Source: Martinezella lusitana
GTDB lineage: Bacteria; Pseudomonadota; Alphaproteobacteria; Rhizobiales; Rhizobiaceae
Direction: 5' to 3'
Assembly (NCBI RefSeq): GCF_014207095.1
Contig: NZ_JACHBG010000002.1
Span: 248,001 to 312,000 of the forward strand
Length of the DNA: 64,000 nt
Notes under the pieces: generated by a model
The model's database searches: none
Told to the model about the DNA's origin: nothing
What the model saw: the letters and a program-made list of their open reading frames with translations, nothing else
Shown: positions 53,796 through 61,720 of the stretch, piece by piece
Layout: the number at the start of each line of letters is the position of its first letter
How positions within the stretch are numbered: position 1 is the first letter of the stretch
Translations under genes and position numbers: made by a program

Positions 53796-54491
53796 ATGAC
53801 AAACGAGGGGATGGGCGACAGGCGGCCGCTGGCGAGCCGCAACACGCGATGGGCTCAGACGTTGGCGCGGCGTATGACCGCACTTTCTGTGACGCCGAAC
53901 CGGATATCGCAGACGAGCATGTTGATGGCGGCGCTGGCGGGCGGTTCCTTCTGGCTTTCGGGGGCCGCCGGCAGTGCGGGGATGCGTGTGGCCTTGCTGA
54001 TCCTTGCGGCCCTGTTCTGCCAGCTGCGTCTCCTCTGCAATCTGCTTGACGGCATGGTGGCCGTCGAAGGCGGGAAGGGCGAAGCCGATGGGCCTTTCTG
54101 GAACGAGTTTCCGGATCGGATCGCCGATATCCTCATCTTTGCCGGTTTCGGCTATGGCATCGCAACGCCGGGGCTTGGCTGGGCCGCAGCCGCCTTCGCC
54201 GTGCTGACGGCTTATGTCCGCGAGCTTGGACGCGCCACTGGCAATCCCAGTGATTTCGGCGGGCCGATGGCCAAGCAGCATCGCATGGCCGTGGCCACGG
54301 GTGCGGCCCTTCTCTCCATCATCGAGGCCCTCTGGAGCGGTGGCAGCTGGGTTTTGACGGCTGCGCTCTGGATCGTTGCCGTAGGCTCTGCAGTCACTGT
54401 TTTGCGGCGTGCAGGCAATTTGATCGGGCATTTGAAGACTACAGCATCGGCCCGAAAATCGGAATCGCTTTCCGGAAAGCACGATGCGTAG
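53796..54491 (+). CDS. CDP-alcohol phosphatidyltransferase-like protein with altered active-site motif
   Basis: The 231-residue product has about six membrane segments and the CDP-alcohol phosphotransferase region at 82-107. The canonical D-x2-D-G-x2-A-R-x8-G-x3-D-x3-D pattern here reads N82-x2-D85-G86-x2-A89-V90-x8-G99-x3-N103-x3-D107, so two of four Asp are Asn and Arg is Val. Spacing is exact. The last 15 codons lie in a RIME-like repeat, so the C-terminus is repeat-encoded. It may have shifted substrate or metal use; product lipid unknown. Confidence 0.85.
   Translation: MTNEGMGDRRPLASRNTRWAQTLARRMTALSVTPNRISQTSMLMAALAGGSFWLSGAAGSAGMRVALLILAALFCQLRLLCNLLDGMVAVEGGKGEADGPFWNEFPDRIADILIFAGFGYGIATPGLGWAAAAFAVLTAYVRELGRATGNPSDFGGPMAKQHRMAVATGAALLSIIEALWSGGSWVLTAALWIVAVGSAVTVLRRAGNLIGHLKTTASARKSESLSGKHDA
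54444..54487. repeat. RIME-type palindromic unit overlapping a gene end
   Basis: GCATCG (54444-54449) pairs with CGATGC (54482-54487), with internal CCGAAAA and CTTTCCGG blocks. It covers the last codons of the CDP-alcohol phosphotransferase gene, whose stop codon is at 54489-54491. Confidence 0.65.
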
Positions 54492-54823
54492 ATTCGAGGT
54501 TAGAGCGACCTTTGTGCTTCCGAAAGGAGGCACGGCGCTCTGAGGGATGATTCGCGATTTCGCCCACCCCTTGCATGGGTTGGCAATCCTTTCTATATCC
54601 GTCCACAATTGAGGCTGGCCGCAAAGAGCGGCCGATGGCCCCGCATGATGAAAATTCGCCGCTTTTGCATGGCATCCGGCGGCGAGAGCATGATCCCGAA
54701 AAGTGCGTAGCGGTTTTTGGACAAGGTCATGCGGTATCAGACAATGAAGGCGTGACGGCTTTTCGAAAAAGTCATCCCGCTCAGGATAGCATCGAAGATC
54801 GTGGAAGACTGGCGGCAACGACC
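54492..54823. other. Intergenic region upstream of mnmA
   Basis: About 330 nt. The mnmA frame is open back to 54575, but this stretch contains a palindromic unit (54688-54732) and has no coding similarity. The mnmA promoter may lie near 54570-54610. No other gene is seen. Confidence 0.5.
54688..54732. repeat. Palindromic repeat unit, second type
   Basis: GCATGA (54688-54693) pairs with TCATGC (54727-54732), with internal CCGAAAA (54696-54702) and TTTTTGG (54713-54719). It is the same type as 11477-11524 in opposite orientation. Confidence 0.7.
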
Positions 54824-56023
54824 GTGAATACACTGGATTTTGACAAGAGGCCGGAAGATACCCGCGTCGTCGTCGCCATGTCTGGCGGCGTCGACAGCTC
54901 CGTCGTCGCCGGCATTTTGAAGCGGCAGGGCTATGACGTGCTCGGCATCACGCTGCAGCTCTATGATCATGGCGCTGCGGTACATCGCGCCGGCTCCTGT
55001 TGCGCCGGCCAGGATATCGACGATGCACGGCGCGTCTGCGAGACGCTCGGCATCCCGCATTACGTGCTCGACTATGAAAAACGCTTCCGCGAAACGGTGA
55101 TCAACCCCTTCGCCGAAAGCTATGTCGCCGGCGAAACGCCGATCCCTTGTGTTGCCTGCAACCAGACCGTCAAGTTCGCCGATCTTCTGGCGACCGCGAA
55201 GGAGCTCGGCGCCGATGCGCTGGCGACCGGCCACTACATCCGTTCGCGTCCAAATCCGACTGCCGACAATCCCGGCCGCCGTGCGCTCTATCGCCCGGCC
55301 GACGCCGATCGCGACCAGAGCTATTTCCTCTTTGCCACCACGCAGGAGCAGATCGACTATCTGCGTTTTCCGCTTGGCGGCATGCCGAAGGCCGAGACCC
55401 GCGCGCTTGCCGAGGAGATGGGCCTTGTCGTCGCCAAGAAGGCCGACAGCCAGGACATCTGTTTTGTGCCGCAAGGTAAGTATTCCGATGTCATCGCCAA
55501 GCTTAAGCCGAATGCGGCGCTTGCCGGCGAGATCGTCCATCTCGACGGCCGCGTGCTCGGGCAGCACGAAGGCATCCTGCACTATACGATCGGCCAGCGC
55601 CGCGGCATCGGCATCGCCACCGGCGAGCCGCTCTACGTCGTCTATCTCGACGCCCGCTCGCGCCGCGTCATCGTCGGGCCGAAGGAAGCGCTCGAAACGC
55701 ATCGCGTCTATCTGCGGGATGTCAACTGGCTCGGCGACGAGCCGCTGCTGCAGGCAGCTTCCGGCGAGGGCTTTGCCTGTTTCGCCAAAGTGCGCTCCAC
55801 CCGCGCACCGGCCCCGGCCGTGCTGCATGCCGATGCCAGCGGCATCTATGTCGATCTTACGGTCGGCGAGGCAGGCGTTGCTCCGGGACAGGCCTGCGCG
55901 CTCTATTCGGCGCCGGGCGACGATGCCCGCGTCTATGGTGGCGGCTTCATCGAACGCTCGGAAAGAGAGCCGCTCGCGGAAGCTTCCCTGAAGGCTCTTC
56001 TGGTCAGCCCGGTGGCTGCCTGA
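54824..56023 (+). CDS. mnmA: tRNA 2-thiouridine(34) synthase MnmA
   Basis: MnmA thiolates U34 of Lys, Glu and Gln tRNAs with ATP and persulfide sulfur. The 399-residue product has the PP-loop S-G-G-V-D-S-S at 20-26, the catalytic Cys in I-P-C-V-A-C-N near 111-117, D-x-D-x-S-Y-F-L near 161-168, and D-S-Q-D-I-C-F with the second Cys near 206-212. GTG 54824 was chosen since family similarity begins right after it and the upstream in-frame stretch contains a repeat. Confidence 0.96.
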   Translation: MNTLDFDKRPEDTRVVVAMSGGVDSSVVAGILKRQGYDVLGITLQLYDHGAAVHRAGSCCAGQDIDDARRVCETLGIPHYVLDYEKRFRETVINPFAESYVAGETPIPCVACNQTVKFADLLATAKELGADALATGHYIRSRPNPTADNPGRRALYRPADADRDQSYFLFATTQEQIDYLRFPLGGMPKAETRALAEEMGLVVAKKADSQDICFVPQGKYSDVIAKLKPNAALAGEIVHLDGRVLGQHEGILHYTIGQRRGIGIATGEPLYVVYLDARSRRVIVGPKEALETHRVYLRDVNWLGDEPLLQAASGEGFACFAKVRSTRAPAPAVLHADASGIYVDLTVGEAGVAPGQACALYSAPGDDARVYGGGFIERSEREPLAEASLKALLVSPVAA

Positions 56024-56185
56024 GGGACGGAACGCTCGGGCTTAAGAGAAAGCGCTGATTTTTCCAAATCATCCGCTTGACACCAAGCCGAACCGCACCT
56101 TATAAGCCGCTCACCAACGAGCTGGCGCTTCCGGGCAGCGGTTCGATTGACCTTTGCGTGTGATGCTAGCCATCAAACGCGGCGT

Positions 56186-56262
56186 GGCGGAGTAGCTCAG
56201 TAGGTCAGAGCAGAGGAATCATAATCCTTGTGTCGGGGGTTCAAATCCCTCCTCCGCTACCA
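56186..56262 (+). tRNA. tRNA-Met (CAT), elongator type
   Basis: A 77-nt cloverleaf. The acceptor GGCGGAG (56186-56192) pairs with CTCCGCT before ACCA (G1 opposite U72 is a wobble). The D-arm carries AGCTCAG and AGAGC. The anticodon stem GAGGA/TCCTT encloses loop ATCATAA with anticodon CAT. The T-arm is GGGGG-TTCAAAT-CCCTC. The CCA is encoded. The initiator tRNA normally has other stem features (three G-C pairs in the anticodon stem), so this is elongator Met, or less likely the lysidine-modified Ile tRNA. Confidence 0.9.
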
Positions 56263-56408
56263 TATTTCACAAATGTGCCTCAGAGTTGAGTGCTTGCGTA
56301 GTTTGGAGCTGATTGTCCAAGCCTCGATGCGCACCTTGGCAATTGCATGTTTGGCTTTCGGCGGCTGAATGGCTCGATGCGACGATCCTCATCGATCATC
56401 GCGCGCAT

Positions 56409-56663
56409 CTACACGAACTGAACGCCCATGCTGTTGATCTTTCGCCAGCGGACTTCGCAGGTCAGCAGCCTGTTGTCCGAAAGCTGAAGGTCAAATGCGT
56501 TCGGGGCTGCGAGCGGGTTTTCTATCTGGATCATCGCGCCCGTATCGGACAGATTCTTGACGAGGCAGTCGTAGACCGAATGTCCTTCGTTGAAGATGAT
56601 CTTGGCTCCGAGAAGTGTCCGCTTCCGTGCCGACATCCGGTTGTTTTGCGAAGCTTCGGTCAT
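56409..56663 (-). CDS. PilZ-domain protein
   Basis: The 84-residue product is essentially one PilZ domain: basic N-terminal R-x-S-A-R-K-R-T (the R-x-x-x-R c-di-GMP contact, about 9-17) and N-L-S-D-T-G-A near 36-42 (the D/N-x-S-x-x-G motif). Both c-di-GMP signatures appear intact. The open frame extends to 56864, but ATG 56663 starts just before the domain. It stands alone behind tRNA-Met. Probably a small c-di-GMP receptor. Confidence 0.85.
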   Translation of the reverse strand: MTEASQNNRMSARKRTLLGAKIIFNEGHSVYDCLVKNLSDTGAMIQIENPLAAPNAFDLQLSDNRLLTCEVRWRKINSMGVQFV

Positions 56664-57033
56664 CTTGTCGTTTCCGGATTTTACTTTAGCTAATTTGCCA
56701 TGTTCTAATATCCTAGTGGTTAACAGGATGCTGTCGGCGGAGCGTTTTCCACATGTCGCGAAGCATGTGGCGGCGCTGCGATATTCCTGTCGGATACTCG
56801 GCTGAGGGATCGCGGCATGCTTTGCATGCTTGCGCCCGCCAGGTCCTTGGCGGAACCGTTGCATGGTCCTGTGGTCGAGGACTTGATGAAATGCAGGTCG
56901 CGCCTTTGTTTTTTGCGAACAAGCTGCCTCGATTTGCGTTGTATTTTCAAACAGTCACCGCAAATTCGCGCAACATCTCTTGCAAGGCGAAACGGGCTCT
57001 GGCAGCGTGCCGTTGCGGGGAACGGGGTTTTCA
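56664..57033. other. Intergenic region, no gene seen
   Basis: About 370 nt between the PilZ gene and the exported protein. Frames on both strands are out of character and lack ribosome-binding sites. It should hold both divergent promoters; I see no clear boxes. Confidence 0.45.
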
Positions 57034-57360
57034 ATGAAACGATTTTTGGCGGTGGCCGCTATTTTGGTGGTCGCCGATGGCGCAATGGCTGCCGACGATG
57101 CCGTGAGCAACGCGTATCGGGTCTGCAAGATGATCGACAATACCGGCTTGTTTACGGGGCCTTGCCAGGTTTCCAGCCGAAAATATGCGGTAACGGCAAC
57201 GATCGACGTGCCGACCGCCGATGCCCGGAAAGCCTGCATGCAGATTGCAGGCGTTGCCACTTCCAAGGGATATCATTTTCCCGGTGGGGAATGGACTGTG
57301 CAGCTCAAGTCGCCGACGAGCGGCGACAAGTCTGTGGCATTCTGCAGGTTGCCGAGATAG
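57034..57360 (+). CDS. Small exported protein of unknown function
   Basis: The 108-residue product has a signal peptide (1-19, cleavage near A-M-A-A) and a mature part with four Cys (near 31, 44, 67 and 104) that could form two disulfides. No family recognised. ATG 57034 follows GGGG at good spacing; the frame is open 18 codons further. It converges with the DUF6074 gene, 6 nt away. Confidence 0.68.
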   Translation: MKRFLAVAAILVVADGAMAADDAVSNAYRVCKMIDNTGLFTGPCQVSSRKYAVTATIDVPTADARKACMQIAGVATSKGYHFPGGEWTVQLKSPTSGDKSVAFCRLPR

Positions 57361-57365
57361 CGGCC

Positions 57366-57620
57366 TCAGGCTGAGGCGTTGCGTTCGTCATCTATCGCGA
57401 AAGCGAGCTGCAGTTCCATTTGAACCGCATGCATGAAAAGCGCGGCCTGCCGCGAAATCTCGCCCTGGTCCATCCCCTGTGCCGTCAATCTCGCAGCGAA
57501 GCCTGCCATTTCCGAACGCCAGAAGCGATTGGCTTCTTCGCCGTTCAGTTGCAACAATGCCTTAGCGCAGCGCCTGATATCGCTGGTGCGTCTGTCGGCC
57601 GGGAATGCTAAAAGCGACAT
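57366..57620 (-). CDS. DUF6074-like small protein
   Basis: The 84-residue product begins L-L-A-F-P-A-D-R-R-x-x-x-I-R-R and continues with alternating helical segments as in DUF6074 proteins common in Rhizobium (P-R-R-x-x-x-V-R-R pattern, then helical residues to the end). ATG 57618-57620 is preceded by GGAGAG. The long open frame to 58127 is not coding. Function unknown. Confidence 0.72.
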   Translation of the reverse strand: MSLLAFPADRRTSDIRRCAKALLQLNGEEANRFWRSEMAGFAARLTAQGMDQGEISRQAALFMHAVQMELQLAFAIDDERNASA

Positions 57621-57742
57621 AATCTCTCCGTCATTGGCAAGGCGAATCGCCTGCCCTTGTTGGAACAATCGCTGGCAGTGGTTCACAAAAGGTGAATTGC
57701 TTCTTGTTAGATTACAATCGCTTGCGGCGCACAGTGAGGATT

Positions 57743-57997
57743 TCACTGCATCACGGATATGCCGGCCTCCCGCGCGGCCTTGATCAGGGCTTCTCTTGCC
57801 GCTTCCGGAGGGGCGGCACCCAGCATCGCCTCGAGGCAGACACGCACCGCAGCAACATATTCTTCGCCGTTTTCGACCGGCCAATGCTCCAACAATAATT
57901 CTGCAACCTTGTGTACCGAATTGACACGGCGATAATCGCCGTTCTCTCCCATCACGAGAGTGACAGCAGGAAATGGTCGTAAAGTGTTTCGTTTCAA
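57743..57997 (-). CDS. DUF982 family small protein
   Basis: The 84-residue product follows the DUF982 plan: V-T-L-V-M-G-E-N-G-D-Y-R-R-V-N-S-V-x-K-V-A-E-L-L-L-E-x-W-P with G-x-x-Y-x-x-A and A-R-E-A-L-I-K-A-A-R-E-A-G-I. Rhizobium genomes carry many copies; no function is known. A second copy lies at 58712-58972. Confidence 0.82.
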   Translation of the reverse strand: MKRNTLRPFPAVTLVMGENGDYRRVNSVHKVAELLLEHWPVENGEEYVAAVRVCLEAMLGAAPPEAAREALIKAAREAGISVMQ

Positions 57998-58711
57998 AAC
58001 GCGTTACCTCCGAAACGTAAATGCTCCGGTAAGCCTGCAAAAAGCATTCCGTATGGTACGCTATCTCGCACGGCATTATTAAGGTTGTTTTCGGTTGTGC
58101 GTCCACGGCCGCGCGGTGGTCAGCCATATGCTGCAGCTCTATCCGTCGGCGAACGGATCAACTGTGAATTTTGATGGCGGCTAAGGCAATTCCGGCAAAA
58201 GTAGGTGGTGGTTCCGCCTTTGGAACTCTGTGAAAGCAGTCGGACAAGGCATTCCCGCAGCGCCGTTTAACAACAGAGGTGTTTTTTGAGCGGTTGCTGT
58301 TTCGGCGTGGGGTGCAAGCCTGCCCGAGTTTCTGCCGGTAGAGCTATTCCAGCACCTTGCTTTCCAAGCAGACTTCAGCTGCTTCGGAGCGTTTCGGCCT
58401 CTGTCCGAATTGCGGAAGCAATCGATCTTCCTGGTTCGTTACGCGTTCCGGGCGGAAAGTTGCAGCGCATCGACCCGGAATTGCTCTAACCATCATATGT
58501 AGCTCCATCGTGCTTCGACATCGCTATCCAAACTCGCGCAACGGGAAAAGGTTTCGCAATTTCCCGGAAAATTAGTCGGAACACTTTTGCGATATGAAGC
58601 TGCGGTGCGTATCGGCGCGAGCGCGATAGGCGCCTCAATTCCTTCAAAGCCACATCAGCCGGATCTGGCGATCGCCGGCATTAGGATATGCAGCAAGGCT
58701 TGCCCGCGATC
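57998..58711. other. Gene-poor stretch with degraded RIME-type repeats
   Basis: About 714 nt. It contains a decayed composite element (about 58392-58489) and another partial palindrome near 58540-58571. Small frames here (for example 58286-58489) run through the repeats and are not convincing. Confidence 0.55.
58392..58489. repeat. Decayed composite palindromic element (RIME1-like)
   Basis: GAGCGTTTC near 58392 starts a first unit; the second unit pairs GCGTTCCGGG (near 58444) with CCCGGAATTGC (near 58476-58486). Several mismatches distinguish it from the intact copies at 6746-6847 and 15771-15866. Confidence 0.55.
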
Positions 58712-58972
58712 CTACTGGATCACCGGGGTCTCGATCGGAACGCTTGCTTCCATCGCAGCCGCCACGAAGCTGTTCCGAGCTTCCGTCTCCTGTCCATGGC
58801 CGCTTTCTACGTCGGCACAAATCTGCAGGGCCATCATGAAGGCCTTGCCTTCCGCCACTGGCCAGGCGTTCAGCAGCATGTCCAGCGCCTCCTTCGTATT
58901 GGCGACTGTGTAGACCTTTCCGGTCCGCTTGCAGATGACCATGATGGGGTAGTTCCAGTCGTTATTGTTCAT
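58712..58972 (-). CDS. DUF982 family small protein (second copy)
   Basis: The 86-residue product shows the same plan as 57743-57997: I-M-V-I-C-K-R-T-G-K-V-Y-T-V-A-N-T-x-E-A-L-D-M-L-L-N-A-W-P, then A-x-x-I-C-A-D-V and F-V-A-A-A-M-E-A. The paralogue on the same strand suggests local duplication or insertion. Function unknown. Confidence 0.82.
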   Translation of the reverse strand: MNNNDWNYPIMVICKRTGKVYTVANTKEALDMLLNAWPVAEGKAFMMALQICADVESGHGQETEARNSFVAAAMEASVPIETPVIQ

Positions 58973-59230
58973 GGTACGAGGCTCCGATCCGACGCCGCCG
59001 AAATTAACGCCACGATGCGTGAAATCTCAAGCTAATTTCATGAGGGTATCTGGTGCAGTCCCGCATCGTTTCAATCGTCGGCTGATCGATTCAAGCGGGA
59101 GCTCGATCAACTTTCTGTCGGTGGTTTCGATGCCGCGCTCCCGATGGGCGCGAGCTTGCTCCGCAACCCCTTGCGCGCGGGCGCCGGATGTAAAAGATTT
59201 GGCATAAAGCGCGGTCGAAGGAGGATATTC

Positions 59231-59929
59231 ATGGGAAGCTTTGCGGAGATCAGGGAGCGTGCGGAGAAGCGCAAGGGCGGCGCCGAAGGGCTGAGGGCGC
59301 TGATGCCCGAAATACCCGACCACAACGTGCTGCGGGCGGTGCCGGATGACCGCATTCTGTCCGACATGACGCGCTATGTCTTTTATGCGGGCTTCGTGCG
59401 CAATATCATCGATGCCAAATGGCAGGGTTTCGAAGCCGCCTTTTCCGGCTTCGATCCTGCGTTCCTCAACCTCGCACCCGATGATTACTGGCATGATCTG
59501 ACCTCGGACACGCGGGTTATCCGCAATGGCGCCAAGATCATGTCCGTGCGTGCCAATGCACAGTTCGTCCGGCGGCTCGCTGACGAGTACGGCAGTGCCG
59601 GCCGTTTCTTGGCCGATTGGCCGCTCGAGGACCAGATCGGCCTGCTTGCTGTGCTGGACAAGCAGGCAAACCGGCTCGGCGGCATGACCGGCCAATATCT
59701 TCTCCGCGCGCTTGGTCGCGATAGCTTCGTCATGAGCCATGATGTTCTCGTCTGCCTGCGGCTTTCCGGCTTGCCAATCTCGGAAAGCAAGCCCACCAAG
59801 AAAGATCTGCGGCTGATTCAGGAGCAGTTCAATGCATGGCATGCGGAGACGGGTTTGCCGCTCACCCATCTCTCGCGCATCTGCGCCTTCTCCGTCGGAA
59901 TGCCTGGCGAAGAGGGTGAGGCGGATTGA
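59231..59929 (+). CDS. DNA-3-methyladenine glycosylase I-like protein
   Basis: The 232-residue product is similar to Tag-type glycosylases: helical residues 45-75 with M-T-R-Y-V-F-Y-A-G-F, W-x-G-F-E-A-A-F-x-G-F, and the D-x-R-V-I-R-N region (about 95-105), followed by a helix-hairpin-helix-like area (G-G-M-T-G-Q-Y-L-L-R). Tag removes 3-methyladenine from DNA. The zinc-binding cysteines of E. coli Tag are not seen, so it is a divergent member. ATG 59231 has AAGGAGG before it. Confidence 0.72.
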   Translation: MGSFAEIRERAEKRKGGAEGLRALMPEIPDHNVLRAVPDDRILSDMTRYVFYAGFVRNIIDAKWQGFEAAFSGFDPAFLNLAPDDYWHDLTSDTRVIRNGAKIMSVRANAQFVRRLADEYGSAGRFLADWPLEDQIGLLAVLDKQANRLGGMTGQYLLRALGRDSFVMSHDVLVCLRLSGLPISESKPTKKDLRLIQEQFNAWHAETGLPLTHLSRICAFSVGMPGEEGEAD

Positions 59930-59980
59930 TCTCCCTCAGCGAATGATATTGGATCCCCGCCTGAGACAGGGAGGAATGGA

Positions 59981-61012
59981 ATGACGACCGACAGCAGACC
60001 TTTGGCCATCAGCGCGCCGGAGCCGCGTTCGCTTGAACTCATTTTCACCAGGAAAGCGCTATCACTCCTCCACGCCAAATACCGCATCGTGGAGGCGGAT
60101 CAGGACGATATCGCCGCACTGGGAGACGAGGTGCTTGGCGAGGCGCGCTACATCATTGGTCAGCCGCCGCTGTCGAAGGAAACGCTGGATCGCATGCCGC
60201 AGTTGCGCTGCATCCTGAACGTCGAGAGCAACCTCATCAACAACATGCCTTATGAGGTGCTTTTCGAACGCGGTATTCATGTCGTGACCACCGGTCTGGT
60301 CTTTGCCGAGCCGGTTGCCGAGATCGGACTCGGTTTTGCCTTGAGCGTGGCGCGCGGCATTACCGATGCGGATCTGGATTTTCGCGAGGGCAGGGAGCTT
60401 TGGGGCGGCGACGGCAATGCGAAGTCGCGCCTGATCTCGGGCAGCGATATCGGCATCATCGGCTTCGGCGATCTCGGCAAGGCACTGAACCGGGTGCTCT
60501 CGGGCTTCCGGGCCAATATCAGAGTGTTCGATCCCTGGATGCCGCCATCGATCCTCAGAGAACACGGTGTGCAGCCAGCCGGGTTGGACGAGGTTCTGTC
60601 GGGCAGCGATTTCATATTCGTGGTCGCCTCCGTCACCAGCGAGAATAAAGGTTTTCTCGGCGCTGAGGCTTTCGCCAGCATGCGCAAGGGGGCTGCATTC
60701 ATTCTGCTCAGCCGTGCCGATGTCGTCGATTTCGATGCGTTGATGTCGGCGGTCGCCTCCGGCCACATCGTTGCGGCGAGCGACGTTTATCCGGAAGAGC
60801 CACTTAGCCCCGATCATCCCGTGCGCAAACTCAAGGGCTTCCTGCGCTCGGCCCATCGAGCCGGTGCACTCGACAGCGCCTTCAAAAAAATGGGTGACAT
60901 GGTGCTGGAGGATATGGATCTGATGGATCGCGGCCTGCCGCCGATGCGATGCAAACGTGCGGAACGGGAGACGGTGTCGCGCATGCGCTCCAAGCCGGTG
61001 ACACGCAACTGA
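59981..61012 (+). CDS. D-isomer-specific 2-hydroxyacid dehydrogenase-like protein
   Basis: The 343-residue product has the NAD domain G-F-G-D-L-G-K at 161-167 and the catalytic set of the family: Arg near 244 in L-S-R-A-D-V-V-D (usual R-G-x-x-V-D), Glu near 273 in D-V-Y-P-E-E-P, His near 292 in S-A-H-R-A-G-A. Substrate is unknown; likely a 2-oxoacid or 2-hydroxyacid. It follows the glycosylase-like gene by 51 nt. Confidence 0.85.
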   Translation: MTTDSRPLAISAPEPRSLELIFTRKALSLLHAKYRIVEADQDDIAALGDEVLGEARYIIGQPPLSKETLDRMPQLRCILNVESNLINNMPYEVLFERGIHVVTTGLVFAEPVAEIGLGFALSVARGITDADLDFREGRELWGGDGNAKSRLISGSDIGIIGFGDLGKALNRVLSGFRANIRVFDPWMPPSILREHGVQPAGLDEVLSGSDFIFVVASVTSENKGFLGAEAFASMRKGAAFILLSRADVVDFDALMSAVASGHIVAASDVYPEEPLSPDHPVRKLKGFLRSAHRAGALDSAFKKMGDMVLEDMDLMDRGLPPMRCKRAERETVSRMRSKPVTRN

Positions 61013-61063
61013 TCGTTGGCGTCCATTCCCGGCGGAGCGTCTCCTGCGCCGGGAATGGTGGGA

Positions 61064-61720
61064 TTAACGGCGATCGAGCCGGGTGGCGAGGCGATCGCCC
61101 AGCCATTGCATGCCCCAGACCAGAATGATCAGGATGATGACGACTGCAATCATCACATTCGTTTCGTAACGTTGATAGCCATAACGGATGGCAAGGTCGC
61201 CGAGGCCGCCGCCGCCGATCGTACCGGCCATCGCCGAAGCGCCGATCAGCGTCACGATGGTTACGGTAAAGCCGGCGACAATGCCAGGCATGGCCTCGGG
61301 TATCAGCACCTCGCGGATGATGGTCCAGCGATTGCCGCCCATGGCCCGCACGGCATCGATCAGGCCGCGATCGACATCGCGCAGCGAGACCTCGGCAACG
61401 CGTGCGTAATAGGGGATTGCGGCGATGGTCAGAGGCACGATGGCAGCCGTCGTTCCGAGTGCTGTTCCGACGATCAGGCGCGTCAGCGGAATCAACGCGA
61501 TGAGCAGGATGATGAACGGGACGGCTCGGAAGCCATCGACCAGGATACCCAGGACGCGGTTGATCGCGCCTTGCTCGGCGATGCCGCCACGGCTGGTAAC
61601 GACGAGGGCGAGGCCGAGCGGAAGACCGATGATCAGGGACAGAAAGCCGGATGCGCCCGTCATCCAGATGGTTTGCCAGAAGGAGCGCCAAAGCAGGCCG
61701 AGGATTACATCAGTTGTCAT
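61064..61720 (-). CDS. metI: Methionine ABC transporter permease MetI
   Basis: The 218-residue product has five or six membrane segments and the ABC permease EAA loop (about 130-150, E-A-M-P-G-I-V-A-G). It begins near the end of metN (overlap of 11 nt) and closes the metQNI operon. MetI forms the membrane channel for D/L-methionine. F-L-S-L-I-I-G-L-P-L-G and A-I-P-Y-Y-A-R-V-A-E match the MetI family. Confidence 0.95.
   Translation of the reverse strand: MTTDVILGLLWRSFWQTIWMTGASGFLSLIIGLPLGLALVVTSRGGIAEQGAINRVLGILVDGFRAVPFIILLIALIPLTRLIVGTALGTTAAIVPLTIAAIPYYARVAEVSLRDVDRGLIDAVRAMGGNRWTIIREVLIPEAMPGIVAGFTVTIVTLIGASAMAGTIGGGGLGDLAIRYGYQRYETNVMIAVVIILIILVWGMQWLGDRLATRLDRR

Noticed and set aside
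54575..54823. Longer N-terminus for mnmA
   Set aside because: The stretch contains a palindromic repeat and no similarity to MnmA; GTG 54824 starts just before the conserved region.
56263..56408. Integration site repeat of the tRNA-Met 3' end
   Set aside because: I did not find a second copy of the tRNA 3' end in the window.
58286..58489. Frame of 67 codons in the gene-poor stretch
   Set aside because: It runs through a decayed RIME-type element and has no ribosome-binding site.
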